Below, piece after piece: positions 60,684 to 64,000 of a stretch of 64,000 bases of DNA. A program made the position numbers and the translations under genes. Below the pieces are notes generated by a model that was not told the DNA's origin, made no database searches, and saw nothing but the letters and a program-made list of their open reading frames with translations. Source of the DNA: Microbacterium sp. 10M-3C3 (GTDB lineage Bacteria; Actinomycetota; Actinomycetes; Actinomycetales; Microbacteriaceae); assembly GCF_003931875.1 (NCBI RefSeq), contig NZ_CP034245.1, forward strand, positions 1,674,001 to 1,738,000, given 5' to 3'. Within the stretch, counting starts at the first letter, position 1. The number at the start of each line of letters is the position of its first letter.

Positions 60684-62153
60684 ATGCCGTTCCCCTCCCT
60701 CGCGCACTCCCCCGCGCCTGTGACCGAGAGCGAGGCGGACGCCCTCGTTCTGCTGCTCCCGCCCCTCGCCGACGACCGGGACGTGCCCGGCTTCGACGGC
60801 CTCGCCCGCATCGCCTCCCGCGTGGGCTTCACGGGGTCCGCCGGCGCGTTCGTCCGGGTGGCCCTCGACGACGTGGCGCTGCCCGTCGTGCTCGTCGGCG
60901 TCGGCGCGTCCGATTCGGCCGCTGCGCTGCGCGCGGCTGCCGGTGCGGCCGCGCGTCAGCTCACCGGCTTCGCACGCGTCGCTCTCGCCGCTCCGCTGCA
61001 CCCGGATGCGGCGTGGCGCGGCCTCGCCGAGGGCGCGGCGCTCGGCGGCTACCGCTTCGCCGGGTACAAGTCCGAGCCGCCGTCGGCCCGCGCGTCGGAG
61101 GTCATCGTCCACACCGCCGCTCGGCCCGCCGCGGGGGACGCTGAGGCGGTGGCCGCGGTCGCCGAGGCGGTGGCCATCGTCAAGGACCTCACGACCACGC
61201 CCGCGGAGTGGATGGGCCCGGAGGACCTTGCCGTCGCCGCGCGCGACGCCGTCGCCGAGCTGCCCGTCGAAGTAACGGTCCTCGACGAGGAGGCCCTGCG
61301 GGCCGAGGGGTACGGCGGCATCCTCGCCGTCGGCCAGGGCTCCGACCGGCCGCCGCGCCTGGTGCGCCTCGACTACGCGCCCGAGGGCGCGGGCGAGCAC
61401 GTCGCGCTCGTCGGCAAGGGCATCACGTTCGACACCGGCGGCCTCTCCCTCAAGCCCGCCGGCTCGATGGTCGGCATGAAGTACGACATGTGCGGCGCGG
61501 CGACCGTGCTGGCCGTCGCGCGGGCCGCCGCGCAGCTCGCGCTCCCGGTGCGGGTCACGGCCTACCTGTGCATCGCCGACAACATGCCCTCGGGTCGCGC
61601 GACGCGCCCGGGCGATGTCGTCCGCACCCTCGACGGCACGACGGTCGAGGTCCTCAACACCGACGCCGAGGGGAGGGTGGTGCTCGCGGACGGCCTGGCC
61701 GCGGCCAGCCGCGAGCGGCCCGACCTCATCGTCGACGTCGCGACCCTCACCGGCGCGATCGTGACGGCCCTCGGCACCCGTCACACCGGCGTCTTCGGCG
61801 ACGACGACGCGACGCAGCGGTATCTCGCCGCCTCCGAGCGCGTGGGCGAGCTCGCGTGGCCGATGCCGATGCCCGAGCACATGGACGAGGAGCTCGACTC
61901 CCCCATCGCGGATCTGCGCAACGCCAAGATCGGCGACCCCGCCGGCGGATCGCTGTTCGCCGCGCTGTTCCTCCGGCGGTTCGTCGGACGTGCATCCGAC
62001 GCGGACGACGCGCCCCGCATCCCGTGGGTGCACCTGGACATCGCCGGCTCGGGCGAGCTGAAGGGCTCCCCGCACGGCTTCACCGACAAGGGCGTGACCG
62101 GCGCGACGGTGCGCGCGCTCATCGACCTGCTGACCATGGAGGCATCCGCATGA
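60684..62153 (+). CDS. pepA: Leucyl aminopeptidase (M17)
   Basis: Zinc/manganese aminopeptidase of 489 residues that releases N-terminal residues from peptides. Metal and catalytic motifs: VGKGITFDTGGLSLKPAGSM, KYDMCGAATVLA, and NTDAEGRVVLADGL. N-terminal macro-like domain (LLLPPLADDRDVPGFDGL). TAGGAT lies 6 nt before the ATG with GGAGGG as the spacer. The lpdA start overlaps the stop (ATGA), so the two are probably one operon. Confidence 0.95.
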   Translation: MPFPSLAHSPAPVTESEADALVLLLPPLADDRDVPGFDGLARIASRVGFTGSAGAFVRVALDDVALPVVLVGVGASDSAAALRAAAGAAARQLTGFARVALAAPLHPDAAWRGLAEGAALGGYRFAGYKSEPPSARASEVIVHTAARPAAGDAEAVAAVAEAVAIVKDLTTTPAEWMGPEDLAVAARDAVAELPVEVTVLDEEALRAEGYGGILAVGQGSDRPPRLVRLDYAPEGAGEHVALVGKGITFDTGGLSLKPAGSMVGMKYDMCGAATVLAVARAAAQLALPVRVTAYLCIADNMPSGRATRPGDVVRTLDGTTVEVLNTDAEGRVVLADGLAAASRERPDLIVDVATLTGAIVTALGTRHTGVFGDDDATQRYLAASERVGELAWPMPMPEHMDEELDSPIADLRNAKIGDPAGGSLFAALFLRRFVGRASDADDAPRIPWVHLDIAGSGELKGSPHGFTDKGVTGATVRALIDLLTMEASA

Positions 62154-63523
62154 CCGATCACACGTTCGATGTCGTCGTCCTGGGCGGCGGTAGCGGCGGG
62201 TACGCGGCCGCCCTGCGTGCCGCCGAGCTGGGCAAGCGCGTGGCCATGATCGAGAAAGACAAGGTCGGGGGCACGTGCCTGCACCGCGGCTGCGTGCCGA
62301 CGAAGGCGATGCTGCACGCCGCCGAACTCGCGGATGCGGCGCGTGACGCCGCATCCGTCGGGGTGCGCGCGACCCTCGAGGGGATCGACGTCGAGCGCGT
62401 GAGCGCCTACCGCGAGGGCATCGTGGCCAAGAAGTACCGGGGCCTCGAGGGACTCGTGTCGGCACGGGGCATCACCGTCGTGCCGGGCGAGGGCCGGCTC
62501 GAGGCAGGGCCCGCGGTCCGCGTGGGCGACGACCTGTACCGCGGCACCGACGTCATCCTCGCGACCGGTTCGTTCAGCCGCACGATCCCGGGCCTGCAGA
62601 TCGGCGGGCGTGTGATCACGAGCGACGGCGCGCTCACCCTGGGCGAGGTGCCGGCACGCATGATCGTCCTGGGCGGCGGCGTGATCGGTGTGGAGTTCGC
62701 GAGCGTATGGCGCTCGTTCGGCGCCGAGGTCACGATCATCGAAGCCCTCGACCATCTCGTGCCCGCGGAGGACGTGTCCTCCAGCAAGACGCTCGAGCGC
62801 GCGTTCCGCAAGCGGGGCATCGCCTTCCGCCTGGGCACCCGCTTCGCCTCCGCCACGCAGACCGCAGACGCGGTCACGGTGCGCCTGGAGGACGGCAGCG
62901 AGCTGGAGGCGGACTACCTCCTCGTCGCGATCGGCCGCGGGCCGGCGACGGCGCACCTCGGGCTCGAGGAGGCGGGCGTCGTCCTCGACCGCGGCTTCGT
63001 GCGCACGAACGAGCGCCTCCAGACCGACGTGCCGCACGTCTGGGCGGTCGGCGACATCGTGGCGGGGCTGCAGCTGGCCCACCGCGGCTTCCAGCAGGGG
63101 ATCTTCGTCGCCGACGAGATCGCCGGCCGGTCGCCGGCGATCGTGCCCGAGCGCCACATCCCCCGCGTCACCTATTCCCACCCCGAGGTCGCCTCGGTGG
63201 GCGTCACGGAGGCGGCGGCACGAGCGGAGTTCGGCGACGACCGCATCGCGGTCACCGAGTACAACCTGGCCGGCAACGCCCGCAGCGAGATCATCGGCAC
63301 CGGGGGCATCGCCAAGGTCGTGCGCATCGTCGACGGGCCCATCGTGGGCGTCCACCTCGTGGGCGACCGCGTCGGCGAGCTCATCACCGAAGGGCAGCTC
63401 GCCGTCGGGTGGGAGGCGCACCCCGAGGACATCGCTCCCTACATCCATGCCCACCCCACGCAGAGCGAGGCGCTCGGCGAGGCGTTCCTCGCCCTGGCCG
63501 GCACGCCCCTGCACACGCTGTGA
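62150..63523 (+). CDS. lpdA: Dihydrolipoyl dehydrogenase (E3)
   Basis: FAD disulfide oxidoreductase of 2-oxoacid dehydrogenase complexes, 457 residues. FAD motif VVVLGGGSGGYAAA, redox-active cysteines C43 and C48 in GTCLHRGCVPTK, NAD motif VLGGGVIGVEF, and the C-terminal dimer-interface catalytic HAHPTQSEALGE. ATG overlaps the pepA stop by 4 nt. The next gene is the lipoylated E2, so this is the E3 of a 2-oxoglutarate or pyruvate dehydrogenase system. Confidence 0.96.
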   Translation: MTDHTFDVVVLGGGSGGYAAALRAAELGKRVAMIEKDKVGGTCLHRGCVPTKAMLHAAELADAARDAASVGVRATLEGIDVERVSAYREGIVAKKYRGLEGLVSARGITVVPGEGRLEAGPAVRVGDDLYRGTDVILATGSFSRTIPGLQIGGRVITSDGALTLGEVPARMIVLGGGVIGVEFASVWRSFGAEVTIIEALDHLVPAEDVSSSKTLERAFRKRGIAFRLGTRFASATQTADAVTVRLEDGSELEADYLLVAIGRGPATAHLGLEEAGVVLDRGFVRTNERLQTDVPHVWAVGDIVAGLQLAHRGFQQGIFVADEIAGRSPAIVPERHIPRVTYSHPEVASVGVTEAAARAEFGDDRIAVTEYNLAGNARSEIIGTGGIAKVVRIVDGPIVGVHLVGDRVGELITEGQLAVGWEAHPEDIAPYIHAHPTQSEALGEAFLALAGTPLHTL

Positions 63524-63577
63524 CGGCGTGGCGTCACTAAGCTAGACATCGCATCCGCTTCTGAAGGAGACAATCTC

Positions 63578-64000
63578 ATGAGCACTTCCGTCGTCCTCCC
63601 CGCGCTCGGCGAGAGCGTCACCGAGGGTACGGTCACCCGCTGGCTCAAGAAGGTCGGTGACACGATCCAGGAGGACGAGGGCCTGCTGGAGATCTCGACC
63701 GACAAGGTCGACACGGAGATCCCCTCGCCGGTCAGCGGCGTCATCGAGGAGATCCTCGTCCAGGAGGACGAGACGGTCGAGGTGGGTGCGATCCTCGCGA
63801 AGATCGGGGACGGCTCCGGTGCCGCCGCCGCGGATGCCCCGGCCGAGGAGGCGCAGCCCGAGGCCGCCGCGCCCGAGGCCCCTGCCGCGCCCGCGCCGGC
63901 GGAGTCCGCTCCGGCCGAGCAGCCCGCGCCCGCCGCCGAGCAGCCCGCGCCGGCGGCCGAGCAGTCCGCACCCGCCGCGGCGCCCGGTGGCGACGCCAAG
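63578..64000 (+). CDS. sucB: 2-oxoacid dehydrogenase E2 (SucB-type), N-terminal part only
   Basis: Acyltransferase component, cut by the window end. Only the first lipoyl domain and linker are visible: [20 protein letters not shown], with lipoylated K43 in [10 protein letters not shown], then an Ala/Pro/Glu-rich linker. The S-T-x-V-x-x-P-A-L-G-E start favours dihydrolipoamide succinyltransferase. GAAGGAGA precedes the ATG. Lies 54 nt after lpdA in the same direction. Confidence 0.92.
   Translation, partial: MSTSVVLPALGESVTEGTVTRWLKKVGDTIQEDEGLLEISTDKVDTEIPSPVSGVIEEILVQEDETVEVGAILAKIGDGSGAAAADAPAEEAQPEAAAPEAPAAPAPAESAPAEQPAPAAEQPAPAAEQSAPAAAPGGDAK

Overview
The window is 64 kb of very GC-rich chromosome from an actinobacterium, most likely a Microbacteriaceae member close to Microbacterium. 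The evidence is the gene order yebC-ruvC-ruvA-ruvB-yajC-secD-secF-rel, the string of actinobacterial DUF genes (DUF349, DUF3000, DUF3093, DUF3159, DUF3710, DUF4193, DUF7455), sepH, frequent GTG starts, and many TANNNT boxes set 6-7 nt before a start codon, which suggests leaderless transcripts. No prophage, insertion sequence or CRISPR array was seen. Almost everything is core chromosome.

Layout. 1-6.8 kb: rpsD (cut by the window edge), rarA, a small membrane protein, a DUF349 protein, an AbiEi-like protein and rel. 6.8-13.2 kb: Sec accessory subunits (secF, secD, yajC), Holliday junction resolution (ruvB, ruvA, ruvC) and yebC, all on the minus strand. 13.2-15.1 kb: a group II PLP decarboxylase-like enzyme and a DUF1697 protein. 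15.1-19 kb: a vitamin B6 cluster, pdxS-pdxT divergent from a MocR-type regulator (pdxR) and pdxY, with an inverted repeat between them. 19-25 kb: lipoprotein, HIT hydrolase, thrS, an SLC13-like permease, a DUF6790-like membrane protein and a zinc-ribbon/nuclease-like protein. 25.1-25.7 kb: four tRNAs (Val-GAC, Cys-GCA and Gly-GCC on minus, Val-CAC on plus). 25.7-28.9 kb: a PemK/MazF-like protein, amt with a triplicated terminator hairpin, and zapE.

29-37.5 kb: rhodanese, sufE, a RibD-like reductase, an alpha/beta hydrolase, DUF3000, RNase D, and a thiolase plus FadB-type multifunctional protein (beta-oxidation pair). 37.7-48.5 kb: an SPFH-like protein, dxs, aconitase with a 24-bp perfect palindrome upstream, DUF3159-DUF3710-dut (overlapping), DUF3093, DUF4193, sepH and an alkaline-phosphatase-superfamily protein. 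48.5-53.5 kb: a convergent topoisomerase pair (parC/parE) and DUF7455. 57.4-64 kb: a CofE-like gene overlapping the primary sigma factor gene, PAC2, pepA, lpdA and the start of sucB.

The most interesting stretch is 53.5-57.4 kb. Two overlapping genes look like an alanine racemase split into complementary halves. One has the PLP lysine but lacks the catalytic tyrosine, and the other has the tyrosine but has lost the lysine and nearly all of the barrel. They are divergent from an ATP-grasp ligase. Next to them, a small GIY-YIG nuclease gene is flanked by two arrays of the same REP-like motif in opposite orientations. One of these is an eight-unit tandem array with a period of about 56 bp.
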